Origin: JADFOI01 sp965218935
GTDB taxonomy: Bacteria > Acidobacteriota > UBA6911 > RPQK01 > JADFOI01
Direction of reading: 5' to 3'
Assembly: GCA_965218935.1 (NCBI GenBank)
Contig: CBDCMH010000002.1
Coordinates: 310,001-374,000 of the forward strand
Length of the DNA stretch: 64,000 bases
The notes beneath the pieces were generated by a model. That model searched no databases. It was not told the origin of the DNA and saw only the letters and a program-made list of their open reading frames with translations. Both the position numbers and the translations under genes were made by a program. Every line of letters begins with the position of its first letter. Position 1 is the first letter of the stretch. Below are positions 42,982 through 52,838 of the stretch, one piece after another.

Positions 42982-43300
42982 ATGCCGGAGTCATGGAACC
43001 AGGGCGTTCGCGGAACCCACGTGCTATCCCTCATCAACTCTGATGCGGACACGATCCGTTGCGTCGCCGGGCCGGGAAGCGGCAAGACGTTCGGCCTGGT
43101 GCGCCGTGTAGAGCGCATCCTCTGCCCTGAAGGGCTGTCCGCTGATGGCCACGACGTCCTCGTCGTCGCCTTCAACAGGGTCATCGCGACGAATTGGAGG
43201 AGGAAATGGATCGCAAGGTGGTGCGACCACCAATGAGCCGCTGTCCACAGGTGAACAGAGCAACCTCCAGGTAGCAACGCTCTGGGGCGCGAAGGGCGGA
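42982..43300 (+). pseudogene. UvrD/Rep-type helicase remnant with internal deletion
   Basis: It starts at the ATG at 42982 with LINSDADTIRCVAGPGSGKTFGLVRRVERIL, the Walker A region of superfamily 1 helicases, and HDVLVVAFNRVIA. The frame then stops at 43236. In another frame the sequence LQVATLWGAKG follows near 43270, resembling the C-terminal motif V region. Most of the gene between these two motifs is missing. Clearly non-functional. Confidence 0.75.
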
Positions 43301-43529
43301 GCTTCTTCTCTCTACTCGAAGAGCCGTGAACAACAAATGTGAAGGTTCGGCTGCAAAGCCAATGTATTCAATTCAGGAGGCTCTTCCGCATTTGTTCCTT
43401 TGCGGGATACCTATCTAAATATTCATGAAAGTATTCGAGGCCAAGGAGAGGCAAGGAAGATACCTTCGTTAAATGTTTCCTCGTGCCTCCCCCTTTACAG
43501 GGAGTTAATTCTGCTATAAGTAGTCACGT

Positions 43530-43760
43530 ATGAAGAAGACAACATGTAGGCAACTTCGTGGCGCCTGTGATGCTGAGATTCAAGGCGAGACTCCCGAAGA
43601 AATGGGGGAAAATTGCAGGCAACACGTCATGGAAATGGTTCAGTCTGGAGATGAAGCTCATAAAGCTGCTCTCGAGACATGGAAGCAAGTAAGCAAGGAA
43701 GAGCAAGAGAAATGGTATGAGGATTTTGAGAGTAGCTTTGATTCCTTGCAGGACGCTTAA
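43530..43760 (+). CDS. DUF1059-like small protein
   Basis: 76 residues. CRQLRGACDAEIQGETPEEMGENCRQHVMEMV matches the DUF1059 pattern (C..LGG.CD..I.GET.EE...K...H). The rest is a charged helix (KAALETWKQVSKEEQEKWYEDFESSF). Cytoplasmic. Function of the family is unknown; two cysteines and one histidine are conserved. It stands between a helicase remnant and the ltrA-like gene. Confidence 0.75.
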   Translation: MKKTTCRQLRGACDAEIQGETPEEMGENCRQHVMEMVQSGDEAHKAALETWKQVSKEEQEKWYEDFESSFDSLQDA

Positions 43761-43776
43761 AGGGGAACCTTCACTG

Positions 43777-44946
43777 TTAGAAACTAGCCAGCCGCCGGCG
43801 AACCGTCAGCTGCTCGATAGCAATAACGGTCACGAGACTAACGCATCCAATGCCAAGTATCTCAATTGGTGTCGCAGATGCGCGCATAGCGAGGGCGACG
43901 AGTGTCACAGTTAGAACGAGCAGACGGTTCCAGAGTACGCAGCCCACCGCCCTCCACAAGGCACCAGCAGTGGCGATCAAGAATAACGCCAGGCCCAGCC
44001 CGATGGCGGTCGCCATCCGCCCAGAACTGTAGTCGTTCGGGTGAAATGCTGCCTCAAACCCTACCGCCAAAGCTACGATTCCGCTCACCAGTGGGAAGTG
44101 CCAGAATGTATACGCGTCACGGCCAAGAAGTGCACGCTCTCGACCTGTCCTGAGGGAAAGCTGTTCCTCCAATACTTCACGGACCCGGCCAAAATACGTC
44201 CACCACAGTAAGCATGTCAGAAGCACCGCGACCGCACCGGTTGCCAGTATCGCGCTAGAAATCCCCACCGTCAGTGCAGACCCAGCAATAATCAGGGATT
44301 CTCCAAGAGCAATAATAACGATCAGTCCGTGCCGTTCGGCGAAGTGTTCGGCATGAAGGTCCCAAACGCGCCGGTTGCCAACAAACCAAGCCGCTGCAAT
44401 ATCGAACGCGACAGCACAAAGCCAGACCCAGGCCCTCAAGGCAGGATCGAAGAAACTTCCGGCTACTACAGCGGCCAGACCCGCTAGGGAGAATGCTGAG
44501 AAGGTGAGAACAGCCGACCTGTGGACGACGTTCGTGCAAACGACTTTGTAGTAAAGAACCAGTCCGAAGATTCGGACACCGACATAAGAGGATGAAAACC
44601 AAAGAGCTTCACCTGCGACCTCGGCAAAGGCCAACTCCACTGAGAACGCCATCGCGAAGGCCACACCGGTCGAGATGAGTGTCGCGAGCCTCACATGGTG
44701 ATGGTCGGTATCGGCTGCGTTCAGCGCCCAAGTGAACTGTGTCCAGCCCCACCATATTAACCAGAAAACCAGAACAGATCGAATCACACCTTGCGGGTCA
44801 AGATGGTGGGCCGCGTAGTGGGTCACCTGAGTGATAGCAAAGACAAAGACGAGGTCAAAGAACAGTTCGACGAATGTCGCCCCCTGGTCCTCGGGTGAGA
44901 CGAGGGCTTTCGTAGTCATCTTCTCTTCTTCCTCATGACCTGTCAC
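43777..44946 (-). CDS. Low-temperature-requirement A (LtrA) family membrane protein
   Basis: 389 residues. The signature at about residues 23-45 reads TFVELFFDLVFVFAITQVTHY. Some 10-12 hydrophobic helices follow, with HHHVRLATLI and the conserved FAERHGLIVIIALGESLI near residue 210. The start may be the ATG at 44946 or, ten codons on, the one at 44919, which has a good AGGAAGAAGAG. LtrA proteins are inner-membrane proteins of uncertain role. The gene is intact amid debris. Confidence 0.9.
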   Translation of the reverse strand: MTGHEEEEKMTTKALVSPEDQGATFVELFFDLVFVFAITQVTHYAAHHLDPQGVIRSVLVFWLIWWGWTQFTWALNAADTDHHHVRLATLISTGVAFAMAFSVELAFAEVAGEALWFSSSYVGVRIFGLVLYYKVVCTNVVHRSAVLTFSAFSLAGLAAVVAGSFFDPALRAWVWLCAVAFDIAAAWFVGNRRVWDLHAEHFAERHGLIVIIALGESLIIAGSALTVGISSAILATGAVAVLLTCLLWWTYFGRVREVLEEQLSLRTGRERALLGRDAYTFWHFPLVSGIVALAVGFEAAFHPNDYSSGRMATAIGLGLALFLIATAGALWRAVGCVLWNRLLVLTVTLVALAMRASATPIEILGIGCVSLVTVIAIEQLTVRRRLASF

Positions 44947-45157
44947 CCTTCTAGAAGTGCTTCCACATCTATAGTGATGAAAACATCCTTGCCCGCAACG
45001 ACACCACCTTTTTCTAATTCTCCGTTCCAGCTTACTCCAAAGTCGTTTCGATCAATCATAGTTGTTGCTAAGAAGCCCGCGCGAGTTTTAGGCCCCTTGT
45101 CCTCTCCATCTTGCCAGAATGGAGTGTCCCACTGCCCTAAATGGCTCACGTCCAAGG
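44943..45157 (-). pseudogene. YceI-family protein, C-terminal fragment abutting tRNA-Ala
   Basis: The minus strand reads TLDVSHLGQ...RAGFLATTMIDRNDFGVSWNGELEKGG...KDVFITIDVEALL, the second half of a YceI periplasmic lipid-binding lipocalin-like protein. Homology begins exactly at the 3' CCA end of tRNA-Ala (45158), and the N-terminal half is missing. A recombination junction at a tRNA 3' end is typical of integrase-mediated events. It ends 4 bases into the LtrA start region. Confidence 0.75.
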
Positions 45158-45233
45158 TGGTGGAGGTAGACGGACTCGAACCGACGACCCCCTGCTTGCA
45201 AAGCAGGTGCTCTTCCAACTGAGCTATACCCCC
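45158..45233 (-). tRNA. tRNA-Ala (TGC)
   Basis: 76 nt including an encoded CCA. Acceptor stem GGGGGTA pairs with TACCTCC. The D-arm is AGCTCAGTTGGAAGAGC, the anticodon stem-loop CTGCTTTGCAAGCAG with anticodon TGC, and the T-arm has GGTTCGAGTCC. It lies 150 bp downstream of 16S rRNA on the same strand, the usual place for a spacer tRNA, but no tRNA-Ile precedes it and no 23S follows. Confidence 0.96.
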
Positions 45234-45380
45234 ACACGATAAGAAAAAAGAAGGTAGAAAAAAGGATGGCTCACTCACGGGTTTGGCAAGGCCAGCGGGT
45301 TCCGTGTTCTTGAACAACCAGACAGATAAGCCCCTTGGGCCGATCACACAGATGAGATCTGAGTGATCGCCGTTTTTCCG

Positions 45381-46935
<1,555 letters not shown>

Positions 46936-46975
46936 TTCTCTCTTAACTCAAAACTGACGGGCTGTTTCTGTCTGG

Positions 46976-46988
46976 TTGTCAAAGAACA
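46976..46988 (-). promoter_or_regulatory. boxA-like rRNA antitermination site
   Basis: The minus strand reads TGTTCTTTGACAA, close to the boxA consensus TGCTCTTTAACA, about 40 bases upstream of the 16S start. It would load Nus factors on the rRNA transcript. Confidence 0.6.
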
Positions 46989-47025
46989 CGGCTTTTCGGC
47001 TGATTTCCAGCCTCCGCCATCCGGT

Positions 47026-47054
47026 ATCATAGCCCAAGACTTGTCCAGTTGCAA
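47026..47054 (-). promoter_or_regulatory. rRNA operon promoter candidate
   Basis: On the minus strand TTGCAA (47049-47054) and TATGAT (47026-47031) are separated by exactly 17 bases, a good sigma-70 promoter about 90 bases upstream of mature 16S. Confidence 0.65.
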
Positions 47055-47064
47055 GCAGAGAAAA

Positions 47065-47176
47065 AGCTGACCCCCTGACCAGCTGACCTCCTGACCTCAG
47101 AGTGCAGGGTTGCCGGGTGGTCAGCCGGTTAGGAAGTCGGGCGGTCAGGAGGTCAGGGGGTCAGGCGGTCCAGCTT
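47065..47176. repeat. Palindromic array of CTGACC-type decamers, copy 1
   Basis: Left half has repeated CTGACCxCCTGACC units (CTGACCCCCTGACCAGCTGACC...). The right half has the complementary GGTCAGGxGGTCAGG units, around a spacer near 47101-47115, giving a long imperfect hairpin. A second array of the same design is at 52755-52838. It separates the broken M1-like gene from the rRNA promoter and could act as a terminator or REP-like element. Confidence 0.7.
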
Positions 47177-47182
47177 CTTCCC

Positions 47183-49251
47183 CTACCCGATCACGCTGTG
47201 AGGGCTAGAGTAGGTTTCCTTGAGGTATTTCTGAGCTTCGGCCTGGGCACCATCGTAGTCTACGTTGGTGTTGACGGCCTTCTGGTACTCGGCAAGGGCA
47301 CGCTGTCTTTGCCCCAGAATGTCGTAGATCTTTCCCAAATAGATATGGATCCAGGCTTCCACCCAGTCCGGCTTGCGGTCTCCATTCAATGCATCCCGAA
47401 AGCTGTTGGCAGCAGTGGATAAATTACGTTGCTCAAAAAAGACCTCGCCCAAACGATAATCAGTTTCAATCCCAGAAACTCTCGCAGTGCCAGAGAATCA
47501 GCTGCTCTCCAGGCTATTCCTCGTTCCGATCCGATCCCTTCGAAATGAGCGATGGAAGTCCTGGGATTCAGCTGGGTTGCTTTTTCATATTCACGAATGG
47601 CAGGAAGAAATTCCTTGGTGGCTTGATATTCCTCTCCCAAGGCAACGTGAACCGCAATCCGCATCCGTGGGGAGTCACTGAGAATCTTTCCATTCGGATC
47701 CAGTTCCATCCGAATGGGCATCGTCTCTGTCAAGAAAGTGAAGGCTGTGCTCTTTCCTCTGACGTTCAGCTCCTCGTCCTCTGGCTGGCCCTTGGTCTCA
47801 ATACGAACATCCAAAGGCATGCGGAAAAGCTCAATATTCTGTTTGATCTGACCTCGGATTTTGAAATTCCCATCCCGCAGCTTGTAAATGCCATAGTCGA
47901 TGCGGAACTCGGGAACCCCGACGGATTCCACCCACTGCACAAAAAACCAACGATAGTCCTCTCCTGTTTGCTCCTGGACAAAATCTGCCAGTTCACCCGT
48001 GTTGGCGGTCTGTTGAGCTTTTCGCCGATACCACTCTCCCAGCATCCCGTTAAACTGGTCCTGACCCACAAGCTGAGAAAGCATGTACAAAATCCAGGCC
48101 CCTTTGCTGCCGACAATGGACTCGTACTGGGCGGATCCGCTCTGCAGTTCCAGTCCCTTGCTGATAGGAGCATTACTTTCATATTTCAGAGCAGAAACCG
48201 CCTCACGCGCCAGCTCGGTCGAGAACCGATCGGGATGTTTGACCTCGAAATAGCGTAACGCCGCATAGGTCGCAAAACCATCCTGCAACCAGGCGTCCGA
48301 AGACCTCTCAGAGCGCAGCGAATACCCCCACCACTGGCGAGCGACCCGCTTGGCCAATTCCATCACGGGAATCGATGGACTCTGCAAAACGGATGATTCG
48401 AGCAGAATAAGACCTGAGCATCCCGTAGAGGGAAGTTGGACGTTGGGGACCTGAACGAGATTCAGCGCCGCTCCTTGGAAAGGGCCATATTCGCTCCCAA
48501 AAAACTCAAGTATCTGGGTCACTTCATCGACAAAGGGGCCAAGGTCTCGATCAAACGCTTCAGTCACATAAAAAGTCAGAGGAATGGAGGGGTCCTCGAA
48601 TTTCTGTCGAAAGAACCGGGCCACCACCACTGGAATTCGAGTCAGCGGCTGACGGCTTTCCCAGGTGAAGACTTCGCTCACACCTAACGTTTCGATCGAT
48701 TGCATTTCTCCAGGAGCGACCACGCTGAAACCCAGAGGAACAGTGATCTTGACGACGGCCGTGGCCGCATCCAGGGGGAAGAGGTGAGAGGGGAACCAAT
48801 TCCCTTCGCTCAGAAGCATCGCTCCCTCGGGATAGATGACGGCGCTCTCAGCTCGAGGCGTGTCCAAGAAGGCGTATTCCTCTCTTTCCAGAGTCCCTTC
48901 GAAGCGAAAGGTGAGGGTCTTTTCCGTCTCCTTTCGAAAAGTTCCGGAACCACGAATTCGCATTCGGCTACTGTCGAAATTATCGAAACTCGTGGAGTAG
49001 GAAACATCTTCCTCGTCACGAACTTCGAGCAGGGTGAGACGAGTATTCAGCTCAAAAGGGAGGCTGACACTGTCCTCCAGCAGAACAAACCGAATTTTCA
49101 CCTCGCCTTTCACAAAACTTTCGTCCGGCACCACCTCTGCGCTGATTTCGTAGTGTTGAACATCCAAAACCGGTGGCGCCCCGGGTCCTTGTTGTGGCAA
49201 GGCAGGAGTGATGAACACGAGCAGAGAGAAGGTCAAAAGCAGGTTTTTCAT
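47183..49251 (-). pseudogene. M1-peptidase-like secreted protein with TPR tail, broken by 86-bp IS fragment
   Basis: The main frame (49251-47386) encodes a signal peptide, an M1-like N-terminal beta domain and a thermolysin-like region. The HExxH zinc motif position reads KRVARQWWG and the second ligand region WLQDGFATY, so all zinc ligands are lost: a pseudoenzyme. A C-terminal TPR segment begins near residue 545 (EEYQATKEFLPAIREYEKA). At 47459-47544 an 86-bp piece of the IS1182-like transposase is inserted and shifts the frame. The native continuation (YRLGEVFFEQRNLSTAANSFRDAL...) resumes at 47458 in another frame to 47183. Its start overlaps the lpxB stop by 4 bases. Confidence 0.85.
47459..47544 (-). 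repeat. 86-bp internal IS1182 transposase fragment used as filler
   Basis: The minus strand over 47460-47546 is identical over 87 bases to 9870-9956, inside the IS1182-like transposase gene and far from its ends. There are no terminal repeats and no target duplication. Removing 86 bp restores a continuous TPR protein (SIAH followed by YRLGEVFFEQ). Confidence 0.9.
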
Positions 49252-50432
49252 CTTAGAGAATCATTCCTGGAAAGAAATTGGCTAATGTACTTGGCGCCCT
49301 CTTCGTAGGCATTCTGCTCTCCCAACTTTTCGGAGGCCATCTGCAGATTCTTACTCACTTCCTCTCGCCGGCTCCGGTCGCGCAATAACTCCAGAACATA
49401 TCCTCCTATATTTTCACCTGTGGCCTCATCCTGGATAAACTCGGGAACGATCTTCCTGCCGGCAATAAGATTAGCCAGACAATAGGTATCCGTGTTCACT
49501 AAAGACCGAGCTAGATGCCAGCTGGGACGTGATATCCGATAAACCATCGCGAAAGGGACATGAAGAATGGTCGCTTCCAAGGTCGAGGTGCCGCTTTTCA
49601 CTATAGCACAAGCGACCTGAGACAGCCGTGCAGATCCTCTTTTCTCCTCAATCTCAAGCCGCAAAGGTGAATTGCCCTGACTCAACCAAGCCTTATAGAC
49701 AGCCTGAAGCTGGCTTCGCCTGATCCCCGGAGCTTTGATCACCCAAAAGTGGGCTGGACAGTGCTCGGCCACACAGCGAGCCGCATCCAGTTGAATCGGA
49801 AAAATCTGTTCTACTTCCTTCTTTCGGCTCCCAGGTAAAAGGGCGACCCCGGGCAGCACGCCCGAGGTTGCTGGGTCTCCATCCGATCCGTCCTCGCTTT
49901 TGCTCAGAAGCTCCCGCAAAGTAATAGACGGGTTTCCCACATAATGGGCCTCAACTCCTCGACGTCGATAGAATTCCTCCTCGAAAGGGAAAATCACCAG
50001 CATTAGATCGACGCAGCGCTTGATCTGATTGATCCGCCGGGGACGCCAGGCCCAGACCTGAGGACCAATGAAGTAGCAGATGGGAATCTTCATCTCCTTG
50101 AGTCGACGGGCCAAGAGTAGATTGAATTCTGGGAAATCCACCAATATGGCGAGCCGAGGTCGACGCCTGCGACTCTCCGCTAAAATGCGGCGGTACAGCT
50201 TCCAATATCGACCCATGTGAGCCAAGGCTTCCCAGGGTCCAATCGCGGCCAGTTGGGAGACATCGGTGAGCAGTTCAACTCCAGCAGCAGCCATTTGAGG
50301 CCCCCCGCTGCCAAACCATTCCAGGTTCCACTGGGGATTGTGAACTTCCAGTCGCCTGACTAATCCGGCGGCATGGTTTTCCCCGGAGGTTTCACCGGTG
50401 ACGACCAGGATGGAACTACTTTGAGAAGGCAC
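49248..50432 (-). CDS. lpxB: Lipid-A-disaccharide synthase
   Basis: 394 residues, normal length. It transfers 2,3-diacylglucosamine-1-phosphate from UDP to lipid X to make the lipid A disaccharide at the inner membrane. It shows the N-terminal TGETSGENHAAGL motif, LVDFPEFN, FIGPQVWAWRPRRI near residue 120, and LLPGSRKKEVEQIFP as nucleotide-sugar site near 195. It overlaps the downstream M1-like gene by 4 bases and follows mnmA with a 3-bp gap, forming a tight minus-strand run. Confirms an outer membrane with lipid A. Confidence 0.95.
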   Translation of the reverse strand: MPSQSSSILVVTGETSGENHAAGLVRRLEVHNPQWNLEWFGSGGPQMAAAGVELLTDVSQLAAIGPWEALAHMGRYWKLYRRILAESRRRRPRLAILVDFPEFNLLLARRLKEMKIPICYFIGPQVWAWRPRRINQIKRCVDLMLVIFPFEEEFYRRRGVEAHYVGNPSITLRELLSKSEDGSDGDPATSGVLPGVALLPGSRKKEVEQIFPIQLDAARCVAEHCPAHFWVIKAPGIRRSQLQAVYKAWLSQGNSPLRLEIEEKRGSARLSQVACAIVKSGTSTLEATILHVPFAMVYRISRPSWHLARSLVNTDTYCLANLIAGRKIVPEFIQDEATGENIGGYVLELLRDRSRREEVSKNLQMASEKLGEQNAYEEGAKYISQFLSRNDSLR

Positions 50433-50435
50433 GGG

Positions 50436-51578
50436 CTAAATTCTCTGGTTGATCCAGCCACCGCCCAAGACACGTTCTCCGCTATAAAAAACCGCAGCCT
50501 GTCCGGGCGTGACGGCCATCTGGGGAGTCTTGAAAACGACTCTGGCCTGGCGACCGCCAACCTCTTGATGTTCGCTCTTTTCAAAAACGATCGAGGCTGG
50601 AACTTGCTGATGGCGGGACCGGATCCGTACTTCCGCCTCCACAGGCTCCTCCGGCCAACAGCCCGAAATCCAGTTGATCCGATCAGCGATCAATCCCCGG
50701 CTGTAAAGATCCTCCTTGTAACCCACAATCACCGCATTTCGAGGAGCATCCAGTCGCAGGACATACAAGGGACGAGAATGAGCGATTCCCAAACCGCGAC
50801 GCTGTCCCACCGTAAACCGATAGACACCCAGGTGGGTTCCCAGGCGGGTACCGTCCTTAAAGAGAATAGGTCCGGGCCGATCCGATCGTTCAAGAAGCGG
50901 GACCAGCTCTTTCTTGACTTCTTCCGTATGGTTTCGAATGAAGCCTCCGTAGTCTCCATCGGGAATAAAACAGATCTCCTGGCTATCCTGCTTGCCCGCC
51001 GTCGACAAGCTGTGGGAACTGGCAATTTCACGAATATTCGACTTTTCGTACTCACCCACGGGAAACTGAACGCGGGAGAGTTGCTCCTGTGTGAGCTCGA
51101 ACAGATAGTAGGACTGGTCTTTGCTCAAACACTTGCCCTGCAGGAGCATGTAGCCCTCTTCTGGGGTGTAGGCAACGCGAGCATAGTGCCCTGTCGCGAC
51201 CCGATCGATGCCAATTTTCCTGGCGAAAACCAGGAGCTCATCGAACTTTAAAAAGGTGTTGCACAAAGTGCAGGGAATCGGGGTCTTCCCGGCCAGATAG
51301 TCATTGATGAACGGTTCTACAACCCTCTGTTGGAATTGCTGTTGCAGATTGAGAACATAAAACGGAAAACCCATCTGCTCGGCAACCCGCCGGGCGTCAT
51401 AGACGTCGTCCAAAGAACAACACCTTCCCATCTGAGGCTTTCCCTCCCGGGCAGGATTGCGGCGGTAGTCCCAAAGCTGCATGGTGCAGCCGACAACCTC
51501 ATAGCCCTTTGTTTTTAACAGAACGGCTGCCGTGGAACTGTCCACACCGCCACTCATGGCCAACAAAATACGATTCAC
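50436..51578 (-). CDS. mnmA: tRNA-specific 2-thiouridylase MnmA
   Basis: 380 residues. It adds sulfur to U34 of tRNA-Lys, -Glu and -Gln with ATP. The P-loop-like PP-motif is MSGGVDSSTAA at residues 8-18. The catalytic cysteines lie in PCTLCN near residue 102 and EICFIPDGDYGGFI near 205. The C-terminal beta-barrel ends in AVTPGQAAVFYSGERVLGGGWI. It is co-oriented with lpxB, with a 3-bp gap, so it is probably co-transcribed. No abnormality. Confidence 0.95.
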   Translation of the reverse strand: MNRILLAMSGGVDSSTAAVLLKTKGYEVVGCTMQLWDYRRNPAREGKPQMGRCCSLDDVYDARRVAEQMGFPFYVLNLQQQFQQRVVEPFINDYLAGKTPIPCTLCNTFLKFDELLVFARKIGIDRVATGHYARVAYTPEEGYMLLQGKCLSKDQSYYLFELTQEQLSRVQFPVGEYEKSNIREIASSHSLSTAGKQDSQEICFIPDGDYGGFIRNHTEEVKKELVPLLERSDRPGPILFKDGTRLGTHLGVYRFTVGQRRGLGIAHSRPLYVLRLDAPRNAVIVGYKEDLYSRGLIADRINWISGCWPEEPVEAEVRIRSRHQQVPASIVFEKSEHQEVGGRQARVVFKTPQMAVTPGQAAVFYSGERVLGGGWINQRI

Positions 51579-51635
51579 AACGATGGTAAGTATAGCACGC
51601 GGAAGATGGCGTCACTGCTGTTCATGGAGTCTCAT

Positions 51636-52745
51636 TTAATCAGGCCATTTCTGCCTTCGTACCGTCAACTCTTCGATCCACGGAAGGTCGGGTTGGTAGC
51701 CGAGGCCAGATTCCTGGGGAGGAATAATATATCCATCCGAAGTCACTTCCACGGGAGGCAAAACTGTATCGCGCTCATAGTAGCGTTTGCCGGCCGAGAC
51801 GTCACCAGGAAGGCTGAAGTTCTCCAACGTGGAAAGGGCAATATTGTGGGCACGGCCGATTCCGGTTTCCAACATCCCTCCACACCAGACCGGAATGCCC
51901 TGCTCCTGACAAAGATCATGCACCCGTTTGGCCTCGCTGGGACCTCCGACACGACCCATCTTGATATTCATGATCCTGCAGGCTTGCAATTCCATGGCGT
52001 GTGCGGCATCTCGGGCATGTCGAATCGATTCATCCAGACAAATCGCGGTGTCGATCTGGGCCTGCAATTTGGAGTGATCCAACAGATCATCGTAACGCAG
52101 CGGTTGTTCGATCATCAGTAAGCCGAACGGGTCCAACTTCTTGAGCTGCTGGACATCCTCAAGGCTATAAGCGCCATTGGCATCCACCATCAAGGAGATA
52201 TCGGGAAAGTGATCCCGGATGAGACGAACAATCTCCACATCCCACCCCGGTTTGATCTTGATTTTGATCCTCTGGTAGCCGGCTTGCAGCTCCTTTTCAA
52301 TTTTTTCAAGAAGAGCGTCAGGACTTTCTTGAATTCCGATAGAGACCCCGCAAGGGACTTTCTCGCGAGTTCCTCCCAAAAGCTTCCACAGAGGCATGTC
52401 TAGTTCCTGAGCCTGAAGATCCCAAAGCGCAGCTTCAACACAACCTTTTGCCATCCTATGACCACGAATCCTGCCAAACAACTCCTGGAATTCGGTGGGA
52501 CGATCAAAAGACCACTCCAGAATAGGGGTCAAAATCAAGCCGGTCAGAATCGACCAAGCCGTGTCTACCGTTTCATCACTGTAAAAAGGTCCTTCCCCTG
52601 CCACGCATTCACCCCAACCTACCGCGCCGCCGCCCCGTACTTCCACCAGAAGCACGCGCCTCTCCCCTGTGCGTCCAAAACTGGTCTCAAAGAAATCAAC
52701 CAGCGGAAGTCGAATTTCCCGTAGCGTGATACGGTTGATTTTCAT
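51636..52745 (-). CDS. menC: Enolase-superfamily o-succinylbenzoate synthase / N-acylamino acid racemase
   Basis: 369 residues. Catalytic lysine pair in KIKIKPGWD near residue 164, metal ligands in MVDANGAYS, MIEQPL and ICLDESI, and the opposite-face lysine in MNIKMGRVGG near 260. Motifs fit the OSBS/NAAAR group (menC type 2). Activity may be menaquinone-pathway dehydration, racemisation of N-acyl amino acids, or both; sequence alone cannot separate them. It lies 57 bp upstream of mnmA and downstream of a hyuB-like gene, which favours amino-acid metabolism. Confidence 0.85.
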   Translation of the reverse strand: MKINRITLREIRLPLVDFFETSFGRTGERRVLLVEVRGGGAVGWGECVAGEGPFYSDETVDTAWSILTGLILTPILEWSFDRPTEFQELFGRIRGHRMAKGCVEAALWDLQAQELDMPLWKLLGGTREKVPCGVSIGIQESPDALLEKIEKELQAGYQRIKIKIKPGWDVEIVRLIRDHFPDISLMVDANGAYSLEDVQQLKKLDPFGLLMIEQPLRYDDLLDHSKLQAQIDTAICLDESIRHARDAAHAMELQACRIMNIKMGRVGGPSEAKRVHDLCQEQGIPVWCGGMLETGIGRAHNIALSTLENFSLPGDVSAGKRYYERDTVLPPVEVTSDGYIIPPQESGLGYQPDLPWIEELTVRRQKWPD

Positions 52746-52754
52746 GATCGGATC

Positions 52755-52838
52755 CTGACCACCTGACCCCCTGACCTCCTGACCTGCAGAAATATCAGTC
52801 GTCAGGGAGTCAGGTGGTCAGCGGGTCAGGTGGTCAGC
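52755..52838. repeat. Palindromic array of CTGACC-type decamers, copy 2
   Basis: Left half has CTGACCACCTGACCCCCTGA-type units; right half GTCAGGGAGTCAGGTGGTCA-type units, around a 15-base spacer (near 52788-52800). Same design as 47065-47176. It lies between the end of the hyuB-like gene and the start of the enolase-superfamily gene. Confidence 0.75.

Noticed and set aside
47065..47176. CRISPR-like array
   Set aside because: Units are about 10 bp and arranged as a palindrome without unique spacers of regular length; no cas genes are near.
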